Notes under the pieces: generated by a model
Seen by the model: the letters and a program-made list of their open reading frames with translations, nothing else
Told to the model about the DNA's origin: nothing
Database searches by the model: none
Shown here: in pieces, positions 7,793 to 16,660 of the stretch
How the letters are laid out: the number at the start of each line of letters is the position of its first letter
Position numbering within the stretch: position 1 is the first letter of the stretch
Source of the DNA: Deltaproteobacteria bacterium
GTDB taxonomy: Bacteria; Desulfobacterota; Binatia; Binatales; Binataceae
Reading direction: 5' to 3'
DNA: 50,126 bases
Assembly (NCBI GenBank): GCA_003135135.1
Contig: PLDK01000027.1
Span: 23,385 to 73,510 of the forward strand
Position numbers and translations under genes: made by a program

Positions 7793-8635
7793 ATGCGCGT
7801 CAAGATTGGCGACGTTCGCCTGTTCTTCGATGTTGAAGGCGCGAAGCTGCGTCCCGACGGCGCGAAGATGCGCGAGGTACCGACGATCGTCCTGCTGCAT
7901 GGGGGACCCGGCTTCGATCATTCGAACTTCAAGCCCGACTTCTCGCGGATGGCGGAGATCGCGCAGGTCGTCTATCTCGACCATCGCGGTAACGGCCGCA
8001 GCGATCGCGGCGATCGGTCGAAATGGAATCTGGCGCAATGGGGCGACGACGTGCGCTCGTTTTGCGAGGCGTTGGAGATCGAGCGGCCGATCGTGATGGG
8101 CGTATCGTTCGGCGGCATGGTTGCGATGTCGTACGCTACGCGCCACCCCGAGCATCCTGGCAAGCTGGTGCTGAGCAGCACGGCGGCGGTAAGCCGGCAG
8201 GATCGGTCACTCGAGATGTTCGAGCGGCTGGGCGGTGCGGAAGTGCGCGAAGCGGCGCGGCGATTTTTCGAGAATCCGGTGGCGGAAACGATGGCCGATT
8301 ATCAGAAAAAGTGTATGCCCCTGTACAACCGGACTCGGCCGGGGCCCGAGTCCGTCCTGCGCTCGGTGATGAATCTCGAGTTGATGGGCGATTTTTTCAA
8401 GCGGGAATCGCACACCTTCAACTTTCTGCCCGACCTTGGGCGGATAAAGTGCCCGACCCTGATCGCAGCGGGCGAACTCGATCCGATCCTGCCGGCTGCC
8501 GACTCGAAGGACATCGCCGCGGCAATGGCGCCGGGCGTGGCGAAGCTCGAAGTGTTTGAGAATGCGGGCCACGGGGCGCATCGCGACCAGCCGGATCGTT
8601 TCTTCAAAGTCCTGAACGAATTCATCCTGGCGTGA
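7793..8635 (+). CDS. Alpha/beta-fold hydrolase
   Basis: This 280-residue protein has the proline-iminopeptidase-like layout of the alpha/beta hydrolases: VLLHGGPGFDHS (oxyanion hole), VYLDHRGNGRSDRG, the nucleophile elbow GVSFGGMVA, a cap region about residues 145-210, AAGELDPILP (acid Asp) and ENAGHGAHRDQP (catalytic His). The whole triad Ser-Asp-His is present. The ATG at 7793 is preferred over an upstream extension because similarity starts at MRVKIGDVRLFF. DUF2461 begins 10 bp downstream, so the two form an operon. It may be a peptidase or esterase. Substrate unknown. Confidence 0.9.
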   Translation: MRVKIGDVRLFFDVEGAKLRPDGAKMREVPTIVLLHGGPGFDHSNFKPDFSRMAEIAQVVYLDHRGNGRSDRGDRSKWNLAQWGDDVRSFCEALEIERPIVMGVSFGGMVAMSYATRHPEHPGKLVLSSTAAVSRQDRSLEMFERLGGAEVREAARRFFENPVAETMADYQKKCMPLYNRTRPGPESVLRSVMNLELMGDFFKRESHTFNFLPDLGRIKCPTLIAAGELDPILPAADSKDIAAAMAPGVAKLEVFENAGHGAHRDQPDRFFKVLNEFILA

Positions 8636-8644
8636 GGGAGAGCG

Positions 8645-9331
8645 ATGGGCAGGCGTTACTTCACTGTGCGATTCTTCGAATTTTTCGAGGAACTGAGCCG
8701 CAACAACAATCGCGACTGGTTTGCGCACAACCAGCCGCGCTACGAGCGCGAGGTGCGCGACCCGATGCTCGCATTCATCGCTGATTTCGGGCCGCGGCTG
8801 CGAAAGATCAGCGCGCGCTACGTCGCGGATCCGCGCCCGTCCGGCGGTTCGATGATGCGCATCTATCGCAATCTGCGCTTCTCGCGCGACAAGACGCCGT
8901 ATCATACCAACGCGGCTGCGGCGTTCAGTCATCGCGACGGCAAGCACTTCGACTCGCCGTCGTTCTATCTTTCACTTTCGCCCGCAGAGGCTTTCGCCGG
9001 CGTTGGAGTCTGGCATCCGCAAGCGGATTCACTCGCCAGGATTCGCGACGCGATTGTCGCGCGGCCGGCGAAATGGAAGAGCGCCATCAACGATCGTAAA
9101 TTCAAGTCGCGATTCGAATTGGCAGGCGACATGCTGTCGCGCCCGCCCAAGGGCTACGACGCCAACCATCCGTTGATCGAGGATCTCAAGCGCAAGGATT
9201 TCATCGGCGGCACGCAGTTCACGCGGATGGAAGTCTGCTCGGCGGAGTTCATGAATTTGTTTTCCAGCGCGTGCGCGTCGGCAGCGCCGTTCATGAAGTT
9301 TCTCACCGAGGCGCTGGCGCTCAAGTGGTGA
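8645..9331 (+). CDS. DUF2461 family protein
   Basis: This 228-residue protein matches the DUF2461 (TIGR02453) family by its order of motifs: FFEELSRNNNRDWFAHNQPRYE at the start, then MRIYRNLRFSRDKTPYHTN in the middle, and PKGYDANHPLIEDLKRKDF toward the end. The family is widespread and cytoplasmic, and its biochemical role is not established. It follows the hydrolase by 10 bp. REP-like palindromes begin 6 bp after its stop codon. Confidence 0.92.
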   Translation: MGRRYFTVRFFEFFEELSRNNNRDWFAHNQPRYEREVRDPMLAFIADFGPRLRKISARYVADPRPSGGSMMRIYRNLRFSRDKTPYHTNAAAAFSHRDGKHFDSPSFYLSLSPAEAFAGVGVWHPQADSLARIRDAIVARPAKWKSAINDRKFKSRFELAGDMLSRPPKGYDANHPLIEDLKRKDFIGGTQFTRMEVCSAEFMNLFSSACASAAPFMKFLTEALALKW

Positions 9332-9336
9332 GCGCG

Positions 9337-9429
9337 CCCGTTGGCACGGGCAGGGGTGACCCCTGCACCCAACGTTAAGGCCGCGCTCCGTTGTCGCGCG
9401 CGGCCAGTATTAAGACCCGTTGGCACGGG
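9337..9429. repeat. REP-like palindrome cluster, copy 2
   Basis: The intergenic space between two convergent genes holds the 14-mer CCCGTTGGCACGGG twice (9337-9350 and 9416-9429), each a small hairpin, and the 17 bp palindrome GCAGGGGTGACCCCTGC at 9350-9366. About 50 bp here are almost identical, in inverted orientation, to 29380-29425. The hairpins may also end transcription of the two flanking genes. Confidence 0.75.
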
Positions 9430-9447
9430 AGGCCAGCGAGGGGCGGA

Positions 9448-10703
9448 TCATTGACGCGGGATAAAGCTGCCGTGCGGCTGGATCACATGCGGCTGCGGCC
9501 CGGGCAAAAGCGTGGTCCAGGTAGCGCCACCGTCGGTCGTAGACATCAGGTAGCCGTCACCAACTATGGCCCATGCCTGCGTCGGAGTGGCAAAACTGAG
9601 TTGACGGGCCACTTTGTAATGCGAGACGCTCGTGGCGGCATCGGCGCTGGCGTCAATTCTGGCGCCCGGACCGAGTTTGGTGAATACAGGATGATGCTCA
9701 GAGGCGGCGGCGAAGATCCAGTGGGAACCGACAACTGTAGATGACATGTATTGCATTCGAGCTATGTCATCCAGGTCGGCGACCGTTCGGTCTGGCTTCC
9801 ATGTCCGGCCCCCATCCGAGGTTGCCATCAGCGCCATTGTCAAATATTTCGGATTCCCTAGGTCAACACCATTCACCTGCAAGAACCCATGCTTGGCGTC
9901 CTCGAACGTCGGCAGGCCGATAACTACGCTTTCGTCCGAACCGTGGACTTCTGGCGCGACTTCCTGCCAGCTACGCGCTCCGTCTCTGGTGACATAGAGA
10001 CACGGGCCGCCATACAAATCGACGCCATACAGCCATCCTTCGCTGGAAGTAACAAGAAGCATTTGAGGGTTCCGCAATTCCGGAGCACCGGCTGCCCGCT
10101 TCCAAGTTCGGCCCCGTCGGAAGTCAGCAGCAGGAAACTGTCCCAGCTGTTCATGGTTTCTCCAGCGAAGAAGACGTTCATCCAACCATGGAGAGGATCC
10201 ACGAACGTGACGGTGCCGACACTGCCGCTGAGAGAGAATCCCTCCGGAATGGAAAACCCGTAGTCCTTCGGCAGTGAAGGGATCGTCGTTCGCGACCAGG
10301 TCGCTCCCGCGTCGGTGGTGGAAACAAGTTCGAATTTGGTTGGCTCCGAGGGAGGTTCGTCGTGATTGATGGCTATCCACCCTTTGGAAGAGTCGAGAAA
10401 AAAGATGCTCTCCATTACCCCGCCACCCGGCGGGGTAATGTCTTTCCAATTGGCGCCGTTGTCCGCGGTCCAGTAGAGGCGACCACCACGCTCCGCCCAG
10501 CCGACGCCGGGAGCGAGCAGTTTCATCCTGCCAACCACTCCGCCCCAGCCCGGCGGCGCTTTGCCGTACCACAGAACATCCGCTCCTTGAACCTTGGATG
10601 CGGCCGCATCCGGTGTTCGTGAACCGCCAGGGCTATCCTGCGCCCGGACGCGCGGAGACAGTAACAACAAGGCGACAACCAACAGACTGCAGGTCATCTT
10701 CAT
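9448..10703 (-). pseudogene. Exported YCF48/BNR-repeat beta-propeller protein, frameshifted
   Basis: Two overlapping frames together encode one secreted beta-propeller-like protein. The 5' part (from 10703) starts with a signal peptide (MKMTCSLLVVALLLLSPRVRAQ) and has repeats such as YWTADNGANWKDI and VSTTDAGATWSRT. The 3' part, in another frame, continues with YVTRDGARSWQEV, MATSDGGRTWKPD and MSTTDGGATWTTL. The frame switches near 10112-10115, where a run of four C (G on the coding strand) would need one more base to read TSDGGRTWKRA. It is either a true pseudogene or a sequencing error in a homopolymer. Such Asp-Gly-Gly-x-Thr-Trp repeats occur in photosystem-assembly-like and sialidase-like propellers. 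No enzyme function can be assigned. Confidence 0.8.
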
Positions 10704-10797
10704 GGCGAGCGGAAAACTATTCCTATCCGCCCCGACCCGTCAAATGAGCGAGGGGGGGCGGCCGCGGCGCTCGGCTTGACGGTCGTTATTGTTGCGC

Positions 10798-12060
10798 TTA
10801 CAGGATGCGGTGGATCTTCTGACCCAGGCGGCCGAAGAATCCGGCGCGAGTCACGCCCGCTTTGGTTACGATCGGAATCGTCGCTTGCGGCTTGCCGTCG
10901 AGCAGAACCGTAAGATCGCCGACCGGATCTCCGGGATGAACCGGCGCTTCCAGGTATCTTGCCGCAGGCTCGAATTGGACCGCCACCTTGCTTTCTTCGC
11001 CGCGCCCGAGCGTGAACACCGCAGCGCCGCCGGGCCCTATGGCAACGGTCTCGGCGACGCCGTCGCGCACCGGCATCGCCGCGGGTATCGCCTTGCTCAA
11101 ATCGGGACGGTAGCTGACAAAAGTGCGAAACGCCCATTCAATTAATTTCTCGGTTTCGGTGCGGCGTCGCTCCGCGCTCGGCGCGCCCATCACGGCCGAC
11201 AGCAGATTCATGCCGTTCGATGATGCCGACGCGACCAGGTGATAGCCCGCCTCGTCGACGTGGCCGGTCTTTATCCCGTTGACGCGCTTGTCGTACAACA
11301 GCAGCGTGTTGAAGTTGGGTTGCTTGATCTTGTCGAACGCGAATTCCTTGGCCGAGGTGTAGTTGAGCGCCTCTGGATGATGGCGCACGAGCGAGTGCGC
11401 AAGCGCCACCATGTCGGCCGCGGTCGTGAACTCGCCTGGCTCGGGCAATCCGTCGGGGTTGTCGAAGTGAGTTTCCTTGAGTCCGATCTCTTTGGCCTTG
11501 TCGTTCATCATCTGCGTGAACGCGTCGGTGCTGCCGCCTAAATATTCCGCGAGCGCCACCGCCGCGTCGTTGCCCGACGATACCATCAAGCCATACAGGA
11601 GGTCGTTGACGGCGACCTTTTGTCCCACTTGGAGAAACATCCGCGACACGGTGTCGTTCATCGACAGCCGCCACGCCTTTTCGCTGATCGTGACGTCGGT
11701 GGCCGGGGCGATCTTGCCCGCCTTCAGCGCGTCGAGCGTCAGGTAGAAGGTCATGATCTTGGCGAGGCTGGCGGGTTGCATCTTCTGATGTTCGTTGAAT
11801 GCGTACAGCACCGCGCCGGTGTCGGCGTCGATCATCATGGCGGCCTTTGCGTCGAGGGCGAATGGCGCCGGCCGGTCGCCGAGCACGTGAATTGCGGTCA
11901 ACGCAACCGCGGGCGCCTCTGATCCCGCGGCCGTGGCGTGCTTCGATGCGGTTGGATGGCGGTGAATCACCCTTGCAAAGGACGGAGTGGAACTCGCCGC
12001 CGCAATAGCGACTGCCGCAAACGCAATCGCCTTCGATATTGATTTTTCCCGCACGCCCAT
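10798..12060 (-). CDS. D-alanyl-D-alanine carboxypeptidase (PBP5/6 class)
   Basis: This ~420-residue penicillin-binding protein of peptidase family S11 has a hydrophobic signal segment (ISKAIAFAAVAIAAASSTPSFA), a Ser-x-x-Lys active site in ASLAKIMT, the SGN motif in SSGNDAAVA, and Lys-Thr-Gly in NGIKTGHVDEAGYHL. A C-terminal beta domain (PBP5_C type) and an amphipathic tail (GFFGRLGQKIHRIL) would hold it to the periplasmic face of the membrane. It trims the terminal D-Ala from peptidoglycan pentapeptides. The start is ambiguous: a TTG at 12075 and ATGs at 12066 and 12060 are all in frame. A GAGG 9 bp ahead favours 12060. Confidence 0.92.
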   Translation of the reverse strand: MGVREKSISKAIAFAAVAIAAASSTPSFARVIHRHPTASKHATAAGSEAPAVALTAIHVLGDRPAPFALDAKAAMMIDADTGAVLYAFNEHQKMQPASLAKIMTFYLTLDALKAGKIAPATDVTISEKAWRLSMNDTVSRMFLQVGQKVAVNDLLYGLMVSSGNDAAVALAEYLGGSTDAFTQMMNDKAKEIGLKETHFDNPDGLPEPGEFTTAADMVALAHSLVRHHPEALNYTSAKEFAFDKIKQPNFNTLLLYDKRVNGIKTGHVDEAGYHLVASASSNGMNLLSAVMGAPSAERRRTETEKLIEWAFRTFVSYRPDLSKAIPAAMPVRDGVAETVAIGPGGAAVFTLGRGEESKVAVQFEPAARYLEAPVHPGDPVGDLTVLLDGKPQATIPIVTKAGVTRAGFFGRLGQKIHRIL

Positions 12061-12331
12061 CGCCATCCGCCTCAAGAGATTACTCCGCTAGCGGCCCGCG
12101 CGCGACGATGGCGGGCAAGCCGGCCGCGATCGCCGAATAGCGGTCATCGGTAATTGTGCATATTCCCTTTTCAGATATGCGGCAGCCGCCGCGGCCTCGG
12201 CGCGCACGTTTTTCAATTTCTTCAGGACCGCTATAATATGCCCACGCCACCAAACTTGGGGAGCTAGCGCACAGCGAATATCGCATGAAAGACTTCTGGG
12301 CCGCAGTGCTCGGGCCATCAGGAGAAAAGTC

Positions 12332-13312
12332 GTGAGCAAATGGCAATTCACCAAAGGTCTGCATGACCTTGGACGCGGCGCGTATGCATACCTGCAGCCG
12401 TCAGGCACCTGGGGCTACAGCAACGCCGGGTTGATTACCGACGCAGATCAATCGCTGTTGGTCGATACGCTTTTCGACCAGCGGCTGACCGCCGAGATGC
12501 TCGGCGTGATGCAGGACGCAACTGGCTTTGGCGCCGATCGCATTGGCGTGGTGGTGAACACGCATTCGAACGGCGATCACACCTTTGGCAATCGGCTTGC
12601 GATAAATGCGGAGATTATCGCGTCGGAAGCGGCGGCGCTCGAGATGCGCGAAGAAGGTAATCCGCAGATGCTCGCGCAGTTGATGAAGAACACCGCCGCG
12701 ATGGGAGAGGTCGGAGCTTTTTTCAAGAGAATTTTCGGCGCATTCGATTTCGCCGGCGTGACATTCAGGCTGCCCGACCGGACCTTTGCCGGAGAGGAAA
12801 CGCTCAAAGTCGGCGACAAGCAGGTAAAGCTCATCGAGGTGGGGCCCGCGCACACCGCGGGCGACGTGATTGCCTTTGTCCCTGCGAATCGGGTCGTCTA
12901 CACGGGCGATATTCTGTTCGTAGATGGAACTCCGATCGCATGGGCGGGTCCCGTGAGCAACTGGATCAAAGCCTGCAACCGAATTTTGGGGCTGGAAGTT
13001 GACGTGGTGGTCCCCGGCCATGGCCCGATCACCGACAAGGCCGGCGTCAAGCGCATGCAGGATTATCTGGTTTACGTCGACGAACAAGCACGCCAACGTC
13101 ACGCCGCGGGAATGAATGCATGGGACGCTGCACAGAATATCGCGCTGGGATCATTCGGCGCCTGGGAAGATGCGGAGCGGCTCGCAGTAACGGTGGATAC
13201 GATTTTTCGCGAGATAAATGACGACCACTCACCGCGCAACATCATGGAGCTGTTCGGCCGAATGGCGGATTTGCAGCGCCGCTACGCGAGTGTGATCGGA
13301 AGCGCCACCTAG
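12332..13312 (+). CDS. MBL-fold metallohydrolase with variant metal motif
   Basis: This 326-residue protein has the metallo-beta-lactamase fold: THSNGDHTFGN (residues 77-87), GPAHTAGD, YTGDILFVDG and VVPGHGP. The canonical HxHxDH motif is HSNGDH here, so the second His is Asn. Such HxNxDH variants are known in SoxH/quinoprotein-relay-like MBL proteins. The GTG at 12332 has an AGGAGA site about 7 bp upstream. It is alone on its strand and convergent with the dodecin gene, 20 bp away. The substrate is unknown. Confidence 0.88.
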   Translation: MSKWQFTKGLHDLGRGAYAYLQPSGTWGYSNAGLITDADQSLLVDTLFDQRLTAEMLGVMQDATGFGADRIGVVVNTHSNGDHTFGNRLAINAEIIASEAAALEMREEGNPQMLAQLMKNTAAMGEVGAFFKRIFGAFDFAGVTFRLPDRTFAGEETLKVGDKQVKLIEVGPAHTAGDVIAFVPANRVVYTGDILFVDGTPIAWAGPVSNWIKACNRILGLEVDVVVPGHGPITDKAGVKRMQDYLVYVDEQARQRHAAGMNAWDAAQNIALGSFGAWEDAERLAVTVDTIFREINDDHSPRNIMELFGRMADLQRRYASVIGSAT

Positions 13313-13331
13313 CTGACCGCTGTTCGTTTTT

Positions 13332-13553
13332 TCAAACGACGGATTTGCCTTCCAGCCGGAATCCGATCCGCACTTCCACTTGGAACGTCGGATCGCCCGC
13401 CTTGTTCACCGAGCCGCGAATATCTTTGACCTCGAACCAGTCGATATTCCGTATCGTCTGGCGGGCCTTGATTATTGCATTGCGCACCGCCTGCTGGATG
13501 CTGTCGTCGGATAGGCCCACGACCTCGATTATCTTGTATGTCTTGTCCGGCAT
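13332..13553 (-). CDS. Dodecin
   Basis: This 73-residue protein matches dodecin closely: MPDKTYKIIEVVGLSDDSIQ, AVRNAIIKARQTIRNIDWFEV, then VEVRIGFRLE. Dodecins assemble into a hollow 12-mer that stores or buffers flavins (or coenzyme A). The Trp in the IDWFEV segment is the one that stacks with flavin in known dodecins. The ATG at 13553 has a strong AAAGGAGA site 5 bp ahead, which decides the start over the longer upstream reading frame. It is a single-gene unit. Confidence 0.95.
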   Translation of the reverse strand: MPDKTYKIIEVVGLSDDSIQQAVRNAIIKARQTIRNIDWFEVKDIRGSVNKAGDPTFQVEVRIGFRLEGKSVV

Positions 13554-13767
13554 CAGACTCTCCTTTGCGTGATGCGCATCGTCTGCGTGACGCGCCGACT
13601 TTTGGCTCTCTCGCTGCTCTACTCCGAATATCTGCCGGCGCGCAAGCACGGCGCCGGCCGCGTCCGGCGCGCGTTGTCAGTCTCGGATGAAGAAAAAGCG
13701 CGGCCGGTTGTAAACGATTTGGCGAATCGTACGTATTAAGGATGTGTCGTCAGAGGATGGCTTGGCT

Positions 13768-14220
13768 ATGAGCACATTTGCCGCGCTTGCCGGTTCGGCG
13801 TTGGATCATAAAGGTCGGCGTTCGGCGCCGGGACTCGGGCTGATAGCCGCCGTCCTCGCCTTCAGCCTTATCGCGCTCCCTGCGGATCGCGCCGTCGCCT
13901 ATCAGAGCGGCGGTGCGCTTCCCAGTGTCGGGTCTGTGGATGACTACATGAGCCAGGGACAGCCGCGCGACCAGGCATACGCCCCACAGGGGCCGAATAT
14001 GGCCCCGGGAGGCCAGGGATTCTATGGCGCGCCAACCGGGTCTCGCTCGCAAATTAACCCTGCTGTCATCGGGGCGGCGATGATTATCGGGCTGTGGGCT
14101 TTACAGCGGTATGAGGAACATCATCAGCGCCATGCGATGCGGAATTCTCGGCGCTCAAGCCACTCGCGCGGCCTCGATCCCGGCCATCCGATGCCATCGC
14201 CGCTCGGCTACGGTTTCTGA
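13768..14220 (+). CDS. Small exported/membrane protein, unknown
   Basis: This 150-residue protein is unrecognised. A hydrophobic segment (PGLGLIAAVLAFSLIALPADRAVAY) looks like a signal peptide with cleavage after AVA. A Gln/Pro/Gly-rich low-complexity stretch follows (YAPQGPNMAPGGQGFYGAP). A second hydrophobic segment (INPAVIGAAMIIGLWALQ) then precedes a basic, His/Arg-rich tail. The first ATG of the normal type is at 13768. A GTG at 13744 is also in frame. The neighbours, dodecin and a coiled-coil protein, are transcribed away from it. Confidence 0.6.
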   Translation: MSTFAALAGSALDHKGRRSAPGLGLIAAVLAFSLIALPADRAVAYQSGGALPSVGSVDDYMSQGQPRDQAYAPQGPNMAPGGQGFYGAPTGSRSQINPAVIGAAMIIGLWALQRYEEHHQRHAMRNSRRSSHSRGLDPGHPMPSPLGYGF

Positions 14221-14371
14221 GCGCGGCAGCGCGGTTCTTTGCCGCCCGCGAAGGAAATCCGGGCTGACACTGTGCGCCATCTGATGCCGAAGTCCGCTCC
14301 GCCGGCAAGTCCTGATCATTGCGGAAAGATGCGCCTAAACCCGTGAGCCCATCAGTCGGCCCTGCTAACGA

Positions 14372-15352
14372 TTACTTCGCCTTATTCTCAACGGTAATCA
14401 GCAGTCCAGGCATCACTCGCAGAATTCCGAATAGCGACGGCAAGCCTCGATTGATTAGGTGAACGCCGTGCGCTGCCGCCAAACAATTTTCTCGGGAGCT
14501 TCGCTCAATCAGCGCAAAAGGTACAAAGAATGACGCTGGAGACGATTCAGGCTTCTTCGCCCGATGGGCTTCCGCCTGAGCCGGCAAGTTGCCTAGTCGG
14601 ACGCGGCTGAGCTCATTCTCAAGTTCTTGGCCGATTGTCTCCGCTTCGATCTTTTTGGCGTCGGCTTTTGCCCTTTCGGCATCGGCGCTTGCCCTCTCGG
14701 TATCGGCTTTTGCTCTCTCGGCGTCGCTTCTTCCCTTTTCGGAAGCTCGCTTGCGCCAATTCAGCGTCAGATCGATAGCACCCGCGAGGACATCCGTTCC
14801 TGCTATGACAGGAGCAGAAATCACACCGTCTCCGCACGTAGCGAGTAAACTCAACCCACCGGCGATCAAGCCAGGACCCGTTGCGAGAAAATCCACCGAG
14901 CCTGCGGCAACCCGTACAGTCGGCATCACGGCATCCGCGCCGAAACAGCGATTTGCCGCCAAAAGCGATGTAATGAGTTCGGTCAGCGCTAATGAGGTAG
15001 CTGCGACTTCGGAAAGTGGCAGCCCACCATCGCAGGCAGCGCGCATCGCCGGGTGGTTGAATCGAACCAGAAATTCGCGCGGCTCTAGCAGTCTATGCTC
15101 AAAAGGCAACATTCCGCTTTGAACGAGCTGGACCATCTCATCGTCTGAAGGATCGATTCTTCGTAAAAGGTGCGGGAGTATCCTGGCGCCATTTTGAGTT
15201 ACCCAGGAATCGGCCTCTTCCACGTCTCCATCTTCTGCGTCTCCGCGTAAGAGTGACGGCCTATCGTCACGTATTCCAGCTTGGCGGATGATCTCAAGCC
15301 GATCGGGTTCGGTAAGTTCCAGGATGAGCTCTCGCAACACTTCGCTTGACAT
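14372..15352 (-). CDS. Hypothetical protein with hydrophobic centre and alanine-rich coiled coil
   Basis: This 326-residue protein belongs to no family I can name. The acidic N-terminal ~90 residues (MSSEVLRELILELTEPDRLE) look like a helical protein-interaction domain. Residues ~115-195 are Ala/Gly/Leu rich and may enter the membrane. Residues ~205-240 are a charged coiled coil built of a repeated AERAKAD unit (about four copies), then KKIEAETIGQELENELSRVR. The C-terminal ~70 residues are again mixed hydrophobic. The layout (N-terminal adaptor, hydrophobic centre, coiled coil) recalls signalling or conflict-system proteins, but that is inference only. It is a single-gene unit. Confidence 0.6.
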   Translation of the reverse strand: MSSEVLRELILELTEPDRLEIIRQAGIRDDRPSLLRGDAEDGDVEEADSWVTQNGARILPHLLRRIDPSDDEMVQLVQSGMLPFEHRLLEPREFLVRFNHPAMRAACDGGLPLSEVAATSLALTELITSLLAANRCFGADAVMPTVRVAAGSVDFLATGPGLIAGGLSLLATCGDGVISAPVIAGTDVLAGAIDLTLNWRKRASEKGRSDAERAKADTERASADAERAKADAKKIEAETIGQELENELSRVRLGNLPAQAEAHRAKKPESSPASFFVPFALIERSSRENCLAAAHGVHLINRGLPSLFGILRVMPGLLITVENKAK

Positions 15353-15453
15353 CGCATTACCTCAAGGAGCATCTTGCCCCTGACCAGCTTAGCATCGAGC
15401 GTACATTCGCCCATAGTTTATCCGGAAAAGCAAAAAGCGAAACGAAGCATAAA

Positions 15454-15513
15454 GGTGTCGGATTCCACACACAAGTATCACCGTGCGCGTGGTGGAATTT
15501 ATCCCCCGACACC
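15454..15513. other. Bulged inverted repeat in intergenic region
   Basis: GGTGTCGG-ATTCCAC (15454-15468) pairs with GTGGAAT (15492-15498) and CCGACACC (15506-15513), giving 15 base pairs with a bulge of about seven bases and a ~23-base loop. It lies in the 323 bp gap between the coiled-coil protein and the Crp-type regulator. The gap is otherwise featureless apart from a weak open frame. It could be a structured RNA, a repeat end or a regulatory site. Confidence 0.4.
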
Positions 15514-15675
15514 AATATCCGCGTCGATATCGTCCCGATCAGCACCGCTGAGTATTCCAAATGGTTTCGTCATAGCTGGGACGAATCGGTTACATGGATA
15601 ACCGAAGCCGTCGAATGAATGTTTGTCGCGGGATGCCGCCTGCTCGCGCACCAATCCGTCTGCTAGGTTGACCGG

Positions 15676-16407
15676 ATGCGTTGTGTTCGAGCATCCAGCA
15701 TCCGAAGACTGCGGGCTCTCAAAAATATCTCCTGGCTCACGGCGCCCCAGCTCGAAAAGCTCGCCGGCGTGCTGACGGTCAGCACGGTCGAAAAACGCGC
15801 GATCATTTTCGACGAAAAACACTCACCCGGTTCCGCATATATCTTGCTTGCAGGGGTGGCGCGAATCACCTGTCGCAATCGCAAGGGTCAGCGTACCTCG
15901 GTGATCATGATCGCGCCCGGCATGATCCCCGGCTTCCCGCCGCCGGTACCCGGCATCAGTTACAATTTTCGCTGCGAAGCGGTTACCCCTTGTCAGATAG
16001 GGACGATTGACCTCGAGTCGTTCCTTCAAATATCGCTGGGAGTTGCTTCGGCAGACTTCAAACGGATGGCGGCGAGCTACATGGGCCGCTGGGATTTGGT
16101 TCAATTGCGCTGCGCAAATTTCATGAACTGCACTTTGGAAGAGCGTTTGGCTCTGACTCTGCTCGAATTGAGTGAAAATTTCGGCGTCCCCGACGCAAAA
16201 GGCGTGCGGCTGACACTGCTGGCCCGGCATAAAGACCTGGCTGAACTAGTCGGCGCCTCGCGGCCCCGAATTACCGAACATATGAATGCGTTCGAGCAAA
16301 AGCATCTGATTGCGCGCGACAATCGCCAACTCATCGTCAATCGCGATCGATTGGAAAGTTTTTTGGCGCAGACTCCAATTTCTGAAAATAGCGCTGCTAC
16401 CTTCTGA
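15676..16407 (+). CDS. Crp/Fnr-family transcriptional regulator
   Basis: This 243-residue regulator has an N-terminal cyclic-nucleotide-binding-like beta barrel (residues ~20-130, FDEKHSPGSAYILLAGVARI) and a C-terminal winged helix-turn-helix (residues ~165-235, LLARHKDLAELVGASRPRITEHMNAFEQ). The four-Cys cluster of FNR is absent and the cAMP-binding Arg/Glu pocket is not evident, so its signal is unknown. It is a single gene directly before the dispersed repeat copy B. A remnant of another Crp-type HTH lies at 18.7 kb. Confidence 0.88.
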   Translation: MRCVRASSIRRLRALKNISWLTAPQLEKLAGVLTVSTVEKRAIIFDEKHSPGSAYILLAGVARITCRNRKGQRTSVIMIAPGMIPGFPPPVPGISYNFRCEAVTPCQIGTIDLESFLQISLGVASADFKRMAASYMGRWDLVQLRCANFMNCTLEERLALTLLELSENFGVPDAKGVRLTLLARHKDLAELVGASRPRITEHMNAFEQKHLIARDNRQLIVNRDRLESFLAQTPISENSAATF

Positions 16408-16430
16408 ATCCGCCCGCAAATCCCCGTGAC

Positions 16431-16660
16431 TCCTGAAGCCAGATTTCAGGCACGGGTTTGGGGATGAACTAATTCAGCCTGCCCCCGCCGCATTTCGCGT
16501 GCTATGCGTACGCTATGGTCAACCGCCAGGATTTCCCGTACTTGCCCGGCTCGCCTGAAATCGCGCAACGCCCGCTTGTGGCTGAAATTACTTTTGTCGG
16601 AACAAAGCTAGCCCTAGAGCGCAGCCGTCCCAAAACCACCACGCATGGTATAAATTGCTC
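16431..16660. repeat. Dispersed ~230 bp repeat, copy B
   Basis: This stretch is similar throughout to 3400-3628, with shared blocks including the 17 bp ggtcaaccgccaggatt, aacaaagctagcccta and ccgtcccaaaaccac. It stands immediately upstream of the DNA methyltransferase stub. The first ATG in both copies opens a short frame starting MVNRQD, but indels break it differently in each copy. It may be the leader of an eroded mobile or restriction-modification unit. Confidence 0.8.

Noticed and set aside
12080-12364. 94-codon minus-strand frame ahead of the MBL gene
   Set aside because: No family similarity and it overlaps the well-supported MBL gene start; treated as noncoding.
15346-15618. 90-codon plus-strand frame between the coiled-coil gene and the Crp regulator
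   Set aside because: No recognisable motif and no clear ribosome site, and it overlaps the coiled-coil gene start; a real small gene cannot be excluded.
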